The notes under the pieces were generated by a model. The model was given only the letters and a program-made list of their open reading frames with translations, did no database searches and was not told the origin of the DNA. The position numbers were made by a program, and so were the translations under genes. Below are positions 1 to 7,360 of a stretch of 11,682 nt of DNA, piece by piece. Source of the DNA: Lysobacterales bacterium (GTDB lineage: Bacteria > Pseudomonadota > Gammaproteobacteria > Xanthomonadales > SZUA-36). Location: positions 1 through 11,682 of the forward strand of contig DAOWGA010000009.1 of the NCBI GenBank assembly GCA_030637665.1. The letters run 5' to 3'. Position 1 is the first letter of the stretch; each line of letters begins with the position of its first letter.

Positions 1-1
1 G

Positions 2-118
2 GCCCAGGAACAACAGGCCTCACTGGAACTGGATCTCAGCACACCGGGCATCATCGCCATCCGGGACCTGGAAAAACTCGAAGGTGTTGAAGAAACACAG
101 GAAGAAGAGCAACCCTGA
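2..118 (+). CDS. 3' end of an unidentified protein (partial)
   Basis: An open frame enters from the left edge and ends at a TGA at 116-118, giving the last 38 residues of a protein. The visible tail contains a short hydrophobic stretch (PGIIAIRDLEKLEG) and finishes in a very acidic, glutamate-rich run (about eight Glu in the last fourteen residues). Codon use and third-position GC look like coding sequence, and a terminator-like hairpin follows directly after the stop, which supports a real gene end. The family cannot be recognised from this short piece. It converges on the minus-strand operon whose last gene ends at 172. Confidence 0.55.
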   Translation, partial: AQEQQASLELDLSTPGIIAIRDLEKLEGVEETQEEEQP

Positions 119-121
119 TAA

Positions 122-168
122 GCGGGCAAAGCCCGCATAAACCGGGATACTAGTGCAATATGCGGGCT
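122..168. terminator. Hairpin region between convergent genes
   Basis: A perfect 6-bp stem, GCGGGC (122-127) and GCCCGC (131-136) around AAA, lies four bases after the stop of the plus-strand gene. A second pairing is possible: AGCCCGCAT (130-138) with ATGCGGGCT (160-168), a perfect 9-bp stem with a 21-base loop. The two stems share the 131-136 arm and so exclude each other. The 9-bp stem ends three bases from the stop of the minus-strand gene at 172. There is no clear T-run on either side, so if this terminates transcription it is not a textbook intrinsic terminator. The position between two convergent stops is the main argument. Confidence 0.5.
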
Positions 169-171
169 CTA

Positions 172-963
172 TTAACGGACCTGGCTCTCCATCAGAATCA
201 GCATCATCAGGAGTTCATTGGTGCGCATCACTGCCTGCTCATCGAAGCGCGTACCGGTCTGTGCGTTCATGATCTCGGCTGATTCAATCCGGCGCTGGAT
301 CATCTCCTGGTCGATTTCATCGTCAAACATACGCTGATAGGCATCCAGTCTGCCACCCATGTCGATGATGGCCTCGTTGGTCAGTTCAGCCAGTTCCTCC
401 TGGAAAATGTTGTACTCCATCATGTTTCGCAGATAGACCGTTTGAGCACGGAAAGCCTGTAAACGCGCTTCGGCTTCCGGGTCGTCTCCCAGCTTGGAAT
501 ATTCGATGCTGTCGGCGATAGCCGTGCGGATGATGATGGCATCCGCGGCGATCTCGTTCACGTCGATCATGCTGACCAGGATGGGATTGTTCACGGCTAT
601 CGTGCTCAAAAGGGCCTGGATTTCCGGTCTGTTTTCCTGCGCGATATGGAACAGGCGGGCGGCGCCAGCCAGCATGGTTTCCTGATCGACAATGCGGGCC
701 AGCGGTGTGCCATAATCATCCAACTGCAGGCTAAAGTCGCCTGATTCAGCTAATTCAGCACTGTTTTCGACCGGGGGCTGGAGCATCTCCAGCAAACCGG
801 CGTTGGTCCCGCCTGAAATCAACAGCAAAAGGCTCAATTGGCGGTAGCGCTCACCCGGGGGAAGTTTATTGATGGATTCGAAGTCAAAACCGGCCAGGGC
901 GGTGGAAGCCGCACATGACAACAGAAAAATCGTCAACAATCCTGATTTGAGCCATTTTTTCAT
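172..963 (-). CDS. Small secreted or lipid-anchored protein of unknown function
   Basis: A 263-residue protein whose family I do not recognise. It starts with a clear signal sequence: basic MKKWLK, then a hydrophobic core. Two cleavage sites are possible: a signal peptidase I site after ALA at residues 22-24, or a weak lipobox (LLSC, Cys17). It should act in the periplasm or at a membrane. The mature part looks mostly helical, with a Leu-rich segment at about 43-50, a hydrophobic stretch at about 120-150 and a charged C-terminal half rich in Glu, Asp, Arg and Met. No catalytic motif is visible. The ATG (961-963) lies 15 bases after the stop of the lipoprotein gene upstream, so the two are almost certainly co-transcribed and this protein may be a partner of the lipoproteins. 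The Shine-Dalgarno site is weak, which suggests translational coupling. Confidence 0.75.
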   Translation of the reverse strand: MKKWLKSGLLTIFLLSCAASTALAGFDFESINKLPPGERYRQLSLLLLISGGTNAGLLEMLQPPVENSAELAESGDFSLQLDDYGTPLARIVDQETMLAGAARLFHIAQENRPEIQALLSTIAVNNPILVSMIDVNEIAADAIIIRTAIADSIEYSKLGDDPEAEARLQAFRAQTVYLRNMMEYNIFQEELAELTNEAIIDMGGRLDAYQRMFDDEIDQEMIQRRIESAEIMNAQTGTRFDEQAVMRTNELLMMLILMESQVR

Positions 964-978
964 TTTCAGATAGCCGCT

Positions 979-2904
979 TCAGAACACCAGCAGCTGCAAT
1001 TGGTTTTCGTCTCCCTTTCCGACATCCAAACCGGCCCGAAATTCCCTGACCCTGGGTTTGCCGCCCGGTTTCTCGACCCGGACCACGCCATCGGGAAGGC
1101 CCTCACGAAACGTGCCTTCGTGATAAACAGCCCCGATTTGATTCGATTTCCGGACGATCATGCCGCCTGTACCCGAAGCCATGCCAGCTTTTGCGGTGCC
1201 GAGGAATTCTATGTAGTTACCGGAATCATCCCGAACCACGCCATAGCCCCGTTCTGAAGCGAGTCCATCGCGACAGCCTCCATACCATCTCCCCTGCTGG
1301 ACAATGGACGGGTGCATGAAAACGCACCTGCCATCAACATCAGCATCCAGCGAACGGACTCTTGCCTGGTAGAGTGTCAGCGTCTTGTTCCTGAATTCTG
1401 CGAAGCCAATGGCGGTGATCCGCTCCTTGGATTCCAGCCACTCCATTTGCACGGAAATCTGCCGTTCCAGCGCGGGCGCGATCAACACCATGAAATGTTC
1501 CGCCATCTCGGCGGACTCCGAGCGTGTTTCCAGAGTTGAGCTCATGGCCCACAAGGAACCCAGTACGAACACGCCGCTGAAATTTGACAATGCCGCTGCA
1601 CCGACAGCGCCAGTCGCTGTTGCGCCGTATACTGCGGCAGCCATCGCCAGGGCAGCCACTGCCGTGGTGACATTCTGTCTGTGTGCCATTTTGCGCCGTT
1701 TTACCAGCAGTTGGTATTCACCCTCGATTAATTCGCGCATCTTGGAGCCATAGTCACCCGCGTAAGTGCCTTCGTAAATGCTCATGGACTGGGCCGACAG
1801 AAATTTCCGTTCTGCAGCGATCAGCGCTTCTGCAAGTTGCAGCCGGGCACGGACACTTTCACCGCCAGACTGAGCCAGGAACGCGTTTGCCAGCTCGGGA
1901 TCGAATCGGGCCAGGGCATTTTGCCGCGCAAAAAAAGTGGCCTTGTCGTGGTCCACCATGTTGAGGGTTCGTTTCACACGGGTGGCGGCGCCTTGCACAA
2001 AGGCCTCGGCGAAAGGATCGAGTGCATAGTCCCCGGACAGGTCTTCCAGCAATTCGCCCCGCATCTGTATTTTCTCGACCGGGTACTCTTCAACCGCCAG
2101 TACATCCAGGCGTGAATCCCCGACCGCTTTCAATGGCAGATCCTGCCGGTCTTGCACCCTCGTATTGATAAAAGTGATGAAGTCCAATGGCCTTTGATAG
2201 TCAACAGGGGAATAATCCAGTCTGCTTCCGACTTGTTGCTGCGCCTGTTCAAAGGACTGGCTCCAGGAAGCCTGTACCAAAGGGCCGCTGGAGAGCAAAA
2301 GCCCGTTTGTCGAGGGCCTTAACCAGCGATTGCTGTGTACAACAAACAGTGGCGTAACCAGGTCCCCAAAAGTTACCGGCGGTGAATCCATCAGTTCCGA
2401 TGTGTCTGGAAATGAGTAGACATTGAAATCGATGGTGACCACACTGGGAATCTGCTCTGTTGCCAGGATAGGGCGGCTGTACACACCCTTTTCCCTGTCC
2501 CAGAGAATGATATGAGGCGAGAGCAACACCGTGTCCGGCGGTAATTCCCTCTGCAACTCGCGGTACAGAGACATCACGTAGTAATTGGATTTTGCGATCA
2601 CCGACTTGGCGATTCGCGTCGTGGCCTTTTTTGTCCGGTTGGCCGCAGGCACTACGCCACCGATCGCATTGATGGCAAAAGCGTGGAAATACGGTTCCTC
2701 CGCGTCGGCGTGGATGATGGCCGGGTAGCGGATCACGACCAGGGCTTCGGCTTTTGACAGGCTGTAATCAATCAACGAAACCGCCTCATCGGGCTGGTAA
2801 ACCGAAGTCTTCAAACCACGGGCCGTGCCCGCACAAGCGGACAGCAGTCCGCCTGCGACTATCAAGGCCAGCCATGTATTGAAGCGGAATAAGGACCTCA
2901 CCAT
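979..2904 (-). CDS. Lipoprotein with MORN-like C-terminal tail, tandem paralog 2
   Basis: A predicted lipoprotein of 641 residues in a family I cannot name. The signal peptide ends in LLSAC (lipid-anchored Cys24). The open frame extends 17 codons upstream to 2955, but the ATG at 2902-2904 is preferred: AGGAG stands just before it, and it gives the same 641-residue length as the paralog. A GTG one codon later has better spacing and remains possible. The N-terminal half carries VVIRYPAI, NYYVMSLYRELQ, SVVTIDFNVYS and TFGDLVTPLFVVH, all shared with the paralog. A helical region with the motif VDHDKATFFARQ follows. Residues about 411-455 are hydrophobic and Ala/Gly-rich. The last hundred residues hold MORN-like units (for example YHEGTFREGLPDGVV). 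After Cys24 come Ala and Gly, not Asp, so outer-membrane sorting is plausible. No enzyme motif is seen. Confidence 0.85.
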   Translation of the reverse strand: MVRSLFRFNTWLALIVAGGLLSACAGTARGLKTSVYQPDEAVSLIDYSLSKAEALVVIRYPAIIHADAEEPYFHAFAINAIGGVVPAANRTKKATTRIAKSVIAKSNYYVMSLYRELQRELPPDTVLLSPHIILWDREKGVYSRPILATEQIPSVVTIDFNVYSFPDTSELMDSPPVTFGDLVTPLFVVHSNRWLRPSTNGLLLSSGPLVQASWSQSFEQAQQQVGSRLDYSPVDYQRPLDFITFINTRVQDRQDLPLKAVGDSRLDVLAVEEYPVEKIQMRGELLEDLSGDYALDPFAEAFVQGAATRVKRTLNMVDHDKATFFARQNALARFDPELANAFLAQSGGESVRARLQLAEALIAAERKFLSAQSMSIYEGTYAGDYGSKMRELIEGEYQLLVKRRKMAHRQNVTTAVAALAMAAAVYGATATGAVGAAALSNFSGVFVLGSLWAMSSTLETRSESAEMAEHFMVLIAPALERQISVQMEWLESKERITAIGFAEFRNKTLTLYQARVRSLDADVDGRCVFMHPSIVQQGRWYGGCRDGLASERGYGVVRDDSGNYIEFLGTAKAGMASGTGGMIVRKSNQIGAVYHEGTFREGLPDGVVRVEKPGGKPRVREFRAGLDVGKGDENQLQLLVF

Positions 2905-3012
2905 TTCTCCTGAGCAATTGTCCCGGCCTTTCTCACCGGGGCGGGTTAATTTCAAAACTGTGAATTATTCAATATCTGAGGGGATATTGGAACCAGAGTT
3001 CCCCCTGAAGAC
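2905..3012 (-). other. Spacer between the two lipoprotein genes, with two small inverted repeats
   Basis: This 108-base gap is much longer than the 15-base gap downstream of the second paralog. It holds CCCGG (2922-2926) with CCGGG (2936-2940), a 5-bp stem just ahead of the ribosome site of the downstream gene. It also holds AATATC (2971-2976) with GATATT (2983-2988), a 6-bp AT-rich stem. Neither is followed by a T-run in the direction of transcription. I see no convincing -35/-10 pair, so read-through from the upstream paralog is the simplest view. Confidence 0.35.
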
Positions 3013-4938
3013 TCAAAACCGGAGCCGCTGCAAAGCCTCCGGATCGCCTTTTCCCCTGTCGACGCCTGCCCGGAATTTTCTGACCCTCGGTTTCCTGCCC
3101 GGCTGTTCCACCAGAACCACTCCATCCGGCAGGCCCTCGCTGAAACTACCTTCATAGTAAATTGCTCCGATTTCAAGCGGAGAACGGTAAATCATGGCGC
3201 CTGTTCCCGAAGCTCGCCCGGATTCAGCAGAACCAACGTATTCTATCGTCTCCCCGTCCTGATTGATGATCAAGCCATAACCACTGTCAGATGCCAGGCT
3301 GCCGAAACAACTGCCATACCAGCGACCGGGTGTGTCCATGGCCGGGTGCCTGAACTGACATTGTGGATCGAATGAGTGCTTGATTGACCGGACGCTTCCC
3401 TGGTACAAGGCCAGCGTTTTGTTGCGAAATTCTGAGAAATCGCGAGCCGTGATTTCCTGCCTGGATTCCAGCCACTCCAGTTGGACTGAGACCTGGCGAT
3501 TGATGGCCGGGGCCATCTGCAGCAGGAAGTTCTCACCAATGGTTCGGGCCTCTGCATGAGAGGCCATCGCTGAATTCATGGCCCACAGCGACGACAGCAT
3601 CATGACATTGCTCATGGTCTGCGAATAGAGAAAGTTACTACTGTTGCTGCTTTTCGAGCCTACGTACATTGCACCGGCCATCGCTACTATTGCCAGCGCA
3701 GTGCTCACGTTCTGGGAGCGGGCCAACCGGCGCCGTTCCTCGAGTAAACGGTATTCAGCGGCAATCATCTGGCGTGTCTGGTCGCCAAATGTGCCTTCAT
3801 AGGTGCCTTCATACACGCTGGCGGACTGCTTTGCGAGAAACTTGCGTTCGGCCTCGATCAGGGTTTCCGCCATCTGCAGCCGGGCACGGACATTTTCGCT
3901 CTGCGCACGGGCCAGGAAGGCATTCGCCAGGTCAGGATCGAACCTGGCCAGTGCCTGCTGGCGGGCAAAAAAAGTTGCCCGGTCGTGATCGACCCGGTTC
4001 AGCGCTTCCTCGATGCGCGTCGCGGCGCCTTTCACAAAATCTTCTGCAAACGGGTCGACCGAATGATCGACGGGAAGAGCGGCCACGATCTCCCCTTCCA
4101 TCCTGATTTTCTCGATCGGGTATTGTTCAACCGCGATCACATCACGGCGCGCCTGGCTGACGCTCTTGAGCGGAATGGCGGGAATATGGCTGTCGCCACT
4201 CTCCAGGAAAGTGATGAAATCGAGCGGCCGCCGGTATTCCAGACCGGATTCGTCATAGCGGATGTTGAATTGTTCCTCAGCCTGGGTTTCAGCCTGGTTC
4301 CAGGCCGAATTCAACAGTGGATCGCTGGACAGCAACAAACCGTGAGTTGACGGTCTCAACCAGCGATTGGCGTGCACGACAAACAGGGGTGTAACGAGAT
4401 CGCCGAAGGTCAGCGGTTCAGCATCCATTATTTTTCTTGGATTCGGATGCGAATAAACATTGAAATCGATGGTGACCACGCTGGGGATTTCCTCGGTCGC
4501 CAGCAGCGGCCTGCTGCTCAGCCTGTCCTGGTCATCGAGCACCAGCAAGTGTGGAGACAACAGGACCGAGTTGGCGGGTAGCTCCTTTTGCAACTCCCGG
4601 TAAAGCGACATTGCGTAATAATTTGATTTTGCAATGATTGACTGGGCGATATTCTCGCTATCACGACGGGTATGAATGTCAGACTGGTACTTCGCTCCAA
4701 TGGTGTTCTGTTCGAAGGAACGGTAGTAGGCACGCACCGCATCTTCGCCCACGATGGCCGGATAGCGGATCACCACCATGACATCCGCCCGGGATTTGCT
4801 GCTGTCGACAACAGACAGTGTTTCATCGTACTTGAGCACGGAGGAATTCAGGCCCCTTGCGGTCCCGGCACAGCCCGACATCAGCCACACTGCTGCGAGC
4901 AATGTAATCAAGGCGAATAGGCGAATCCAGCGCCGCAT
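3013..4938 (-). CDS. Lipoprotein with MORN-like C-terminal tail, tandem paralog 1
   Basis: The first gene of the lipoprotein pair, 641 residues from the ATG at 4936-4938. That start has GGGAG five bases upstream; in-frame ATGs at 4956 and 4953 lack this. The signal peptide ends in a lipobox, LMSGC (Cys23), followed by AGTARG exactly as in the paralog. Shared blocks include VVIRYPAI, KSNYYAMSLYRELQ, SVVTIDFNVYS, TFGDLVTPLFVVH (about 176-190), RRPLDFITF, GAATRI, VDHDRATFFARQ and FDPDLANAFLA. Two hydrophobic segments lie at about 413-427 and 442-459. From about 538 there are MORN-like units: RWYGSC, YVGSAESGRASGTGAM, YYEGSFSEGLPDGVV and VRKFRAGVDRGKG. MORN units usually mediate lipid or protein contacts, so a structural or scaffold role at the envelope is possible, but the function is unknown. 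Lipid anchoring and the paralogy are well supported. Confidence 0.87.
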   Translation of the reverse strand: MRRWIRLFALITLLAAVWLMSGCAGTARGLNSSVLKYDETLSVVDSSKSRADVMVVIRYPAIVGEDAVRAYYRSFEQNTIGAKYQSDIHTRRDSENIAQSIIAKSNYYAMSLYRELQKELPANSVLLSPHLLVLDDQDRLSSRPLLATEEIPSVVTIDFNVYSHPNPRKIMDAEPLTFGDLVTPLFVVHANRWLRPSTHGLLLSSDPLLNSAWNQAETQAEEQFNIRYDESGLEYRRPLDFITFLESGDSHIPAIPLKSVSQARRDVIAVEQYPIEKIRMEGEIVAALPVDHSVDPFAEDFVKGAATRIEEALNRVDHDRATFFARQQALARFDPDLANAFLARAQSENVRARLQMAETLIEAERKFLAKQSASVYEGTYEGTFGDQTRQMIAAEYRLLEERRRLARSQNVSTALAIVAMAGAMYVGSKSSNSSNFLYSQTMSNVMMLSSLWAMNSAMASHAEARTIGENFLLQMAPAINRQVSVQLEWLESRQEITARDFSEFRNKTLALYQGSVRSIKHSFDPQCQFRHPAMDTPGRWYGSCFGSLASDSGYGLIINQDGETIEYVGSAESGRASGTGAMIYRSPLEIGAIYYEGSFSEGLPDGVVLVEQPGRKPRVRKFRAGVDRGKGDPEALQRLRF

Positions 4939-5004
4939 TCTTTCTCCCTGCATCAAATAATATGTCTTTCCTGAACCCGGGAAACGATGCTATCGCGCTC
5001 CCGT

Positions 5005-5010
5005 ATTATA
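5005..5010 (-). promoter_or_regulatory. Candidate -10 element for the lipoprotein operon
   Basis: On the minus strand the exact hexamer TATAAT lies 11 bases downstream of the ilvB stop codon and about 67 bases upstream of the first lipoprotein start. The matching -35 region is poor: the best hexamer at a 16-base spacing is TCGAAC, inside the end of ilvB. The perfect -10 and the 82-base gap make an internal promoter plausible, but it is unproven. Confidence 0.4.
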
Positions 5011-5020
5011 ATCCACTACA

Positions 5021-6886
5021 CTAGACGTTCGAGTCCTGGTTCTCCTTTGATGTTGCCGTCAGATCCTCGTCACTCATGATGATATCTTTGTAGGTTGCTC
5101 CGGCCGGGATCATCGGGTAGACGTTCGCCTCCGAGTCTACGATCACATCGAGCAGGCAGGGTTCATTCGGATCAGCCAGCAGCCGTTCAAAGGCAGCTTC
5201 CAGTTGATCCGGCCTGGTCACCCGCTCGGCTTTTACCAGGTATCCCTTTGCTATCGTCAGGAAATCCGGGTAGATGTCCTGCTCACCCTTCGTCTTGACC
5301 TCCGACATCGGATCGGACAGGTCCGAGCAGGAACGGTGACCGTCATAAATCATGTCCTGCCACTGGCGCACCATGCCCAGCCACTGGTTGTTGATGACCA
5401 CAATCTTCACACCAATGCCGTAGCGGTGGCAGGTGCTCAGTTCATGGATCGCCATATTCAGGCTGCCATCGCCGTCAATGTCGATCACGAGGCGTTCCGG
5501 ATGAGCGACCTTGGCGCCGATCGCCGCCGGCAGGCCATATCCCATGGTGCCGAAACCGGAGCTGGACAGGAAGGAGCGGGTGCGGGCAGCGCGGTAATGT
5601 TGCATGGCCCACATCTGGTGCTGGCCCACGCCCACGCTGACGATGGCTTCGCCGTTTGTCATATCGCTGAGCAAAGCGATGGCCTTTTGCGGGCTGATCC
5701 CCTGCTTTTCCGCCACCGGGTACGGGAAGTCTGCCTTCAGTCTCCGGCAGTATTCACACCATTCACCATGCCCCCCGGGCTGCACTGCGATCAATTGCGC
5801 AAGCGACGCCCTGATCTCGGCACAGATCGGCAGGATAACGGTCTTGTTCTTGTTCAGCTCGGTTCGGTCAATGTCGATATGGATGATCTTGCCGTGCCTG
5901 ATGAACTCGCTGACCATGCCGGTTACACGGTCATCGAATCGCACCCCCAGTGCGAGCACCAGGTCCGCCTCGTTTACCGCGATGTTGGCGTACCTGGCTC
6001 CGTGCATGCCGAGCACGTCCAGGCACAGCGGATGCCCGGGAGGGAAGGCGCCCAGGCCCATGATCGTCGTGGTTACCGGCACACCAAGCCTTTCGGCAAA
6101 GGCGAGTAATTCGGCTTCGGCGCCAGCTGAAACGATGCCCCCACCCACGTACAGGACGGGGCGCTCCGCCTCTGCGATCAAGCGCAGGCATTGCTGCAGC
6201 TGATCCTGGTACATTTCACCGATGGGTTCCTCGGGCATTTCGACCACCGCCGGCATGCGCGGTTCTGCATAGTTGCCATCGGGGTCTCGCGGGTAGTGTT
6301 GCTGGATGTCCTTGGGGATGTCGATCAGGACCGGCCCGGGACGGTTACCGCCGGCATGAATGAAAGCCAAGCGAACCGCCGCCGGGATACGGGCCACACG
6401 ATCGACCAGGTAGGCCCGCTTGGTGATGGGCTCGACGATGGAGACAATGTCAACTTCCTGGAAAGCATTTTTCCCCAGCAACTGGGTCGGCACATTGCCG
6501 GTGATTGCGACAATCGGCGTGGAGTCGCTGTTGGCGTCGGCGATACCGGTCACCAGGTTGGTGGCGCCGGGACCCGAGGTTGCCAGGCAGACGCCCACCT
6601 TTCCGCTGGCCCGGGCGTAACCCTGTGCGGCATGAGCAGCGCCCTGTTCATGCTCGACCCGTATACAACGGATGCCGTGGTTGCGCAGGACGTCGAAGAT
6701 CTCGAGGTTGGCCCCGCCGGGATAACCAAATACGACGTCTACGCCTTCCAACCGCAGGCTTTTGGCCAGGATTTCAGCGCCACGTAAGGCGCCGTCACGC
6801 TGTTCAGGTTTGATATCGGACAGAGTGCCGCCGGAAATAGTGGCGATGTCCTGGTAGGTTACATTGTCAGTCGACATATTTGGCAT
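5021..6886 (-). CDS. ilvB: Acetolactate synthase, large catalytic subunit
   Basis: A thiamine-diphosphate enzyme that condenses two pyruvates to acetolactate, or pyruvate with 2-oxobutyrate, at the start of valine, leucine and isoleucine synthesis in the cytoplasm. At 621 residues it is slightly long; about 30 extra residues precede the usual start of the fold. Visible landmarks are the cofactor-activating glutamate in VEHEQ (Glu80), GYPGG (54-58), ATSGPGATN, NAFQEVD, RPGPVLIDIPKDIQ, the ThDP motif GDGS (472-475) through NNQW (499-502), and LGMVRQWQ with Trp509 at the herbicide-site position. FGTMGYGLPAAIGA is also present. These set it apart from oxalyl-CoA decarboxylase or Xsc. An ATG at 6877 is an alternative start; neither start has a strong ribosome site. 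No regulatory subunit gene (ilvN) lies on either side. A thioesterase gene 32 bases upstream probably shares its transcript. Confidence 0.93.
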   Translation of the reverse strand: MPNMSTDNVTYQDIATISGGTLSDIKPEQRDGALRGAEILAKSLRLEGVDVVFGYPGGANLEIFDVLRNHGIRCIRVEHEQGAAHAAQGYARASGKVGVCLATSGPGATNLVTGIADANSDSTPIVAITGNVPTQLLGKNAFQEVDIVSIVEPITKRAYLVDRVARIPAAVRLAFIHAGGNRPGPVLIDIPKDIQQHYPRDPDGNYAEPRMPAVVEMPEEPIGEMYQDQLQQCLRLIAEAERPVLYVGGGIVSAGAEAELLAFAERLGVPVTTTIMGLGAFPPGHPLCLDVLGMHGARYANIAVNEADLVLALGVRFDDRVTGMVSEFIRHGKIIHIDIDRTELNKNKTVILPICAEIRASLAQLIAVQPGGHGEWCEYCRRLKADFPYPVAEKQGISPQKAIALLSDMTNGEAIVSVGVGQHQMWAMQHYRAARTRSFLSSSGFGTMGYGLPAAIGAKVAHPERLVIDIDGDGSLNMAIHELSTCHRYGIGVKIVVINNQWLGMVRQWQDMIYDGHRSCSDLSDPMSEVKTKGEQDIYPDFLTIAKGYLVKAERVTRPDQLEAAFERLLADPNEPCLLDVIVDSEANVYPMIPAGATYKDIIMSDEDLTATSKENQDSNV

Positions 6887-6918
6887 TCACTATCGTTCGG
6901 ATAACAGATTCAGACTTG

Positions 6919-7335
6919 TCAGCGAGTGCTTTCCAGGTATAGTTCGGCAGCACTTCGAAAAGAGCCATATAGCGGTACGGCTTTGCGCGCCTTCAGATCA
7001 AAAGTCACGGTGACATTTTCCATCGTAGCCGCCAGTTCACCGTTGCCCCGATTGTACATTTCGTGGCGGTGAACAAATGATTTTCCTCCAAGACTGACGA
7101 TTGTGCCCTTGATTATAACCAGCGCGCCCACGTGCAGTTCGCGTTTGTACTCAAGGGTGGATTTGACGTCAGCGAAACCCTCTCCCCTGTTCAGCATCTC
7201 CTCCACGTCCACACCGAATTCGCTGAAGAAATGCAGATGGGAATCATCGAACATCCCAACGTAATGCCGTGTGGTCAAGTGGCCCTGGGTATCGCAGAGC
7301 CAGGGTTGTACGATTCCGTAATAAGTTGTGATCAT
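6919..7335 (-). CDS. Acyl-CoA thioesterase, 4HBT hot-dog family
   Basis: A 138-residue single hot-dog-domain protein, the usual size for the 4-hydroxybenzoyl-CoA thioesterase family, whose members hydrolyse acyl-CoA thioesters in the cytoplasm. The N-terminus has the family pattern CDTQGHLTTRHYVGMFDD, with Asp15 and His19 where the catalytic Asp and Gly-His usually sit. The middle has STLEYKRELHVGALVIIKGTIVSLGGKSFVHRHEMY, typical of the central strands. The substrate cannot be read from the sequence. The start is well supported: GAGAGGAA lies just upstream of the ATG at 7333-7335. It is the first gene of the minus-strand cluster, 32 bases ahead of ilvB. A metabolic link to acetolactate synthase is possible but not shown. 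Confidence 0.85.
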   Translation of the reverse strand: MITTYYGIVQPWLCDTQGHLTTRHYVGMFDDSHLHFFSEFGVDVEEMLNRGEGFADVKSTLEYKRELHVGALVIIKGTIVSLGGKSFVHRHEMYNRGNGELAATMENVTVTFDLKARKAVPLYGSFRSAAELYLESTR

Positions 7336-7360
7336 GGTTCCTCTCCCGTTTTGTGATCAT
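7326..7360. repeat. 10-bp direct repeat over the thioesterase start
   Basis: TTGTGATCAT occurs exactly at 7326-7335 and again at 7351-7360, 25 bases apart. Each copy contains the palindrome TGATCA, and the first copy covers the ATG of the thioesterase gene. The Shine-Dalgarno site lies between the copies. This could be an operator pair or a chance duplication. Confidence 0.4.

Noticed and set aside
2952..3176. Minus-strand 74-codon frame crossing the gap between the lipoprotein genes
   Set aside because: It reads paralog 1's C-terminus in a different frame; the MORN-like reading in the main frame is clearly the real one and no slippery site is seen.
4984..4996. CGAT-AGC-ATCG hairpin after ilvB as a terminator
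   Set aside because: Only a 4-bp stem followed by just three T on the minus strand; too weak to call.
5204..6109. A 301-codon plus-strand open frame opposite ilvB (and another at 5604-6203)
   Set aside because: Antisense to a strongly supported enzyme gene, with low-complexity His/Asp/Arg-rich translation, no family likeness and no ribosome site; typical shadow of GC-rich coding sequence.
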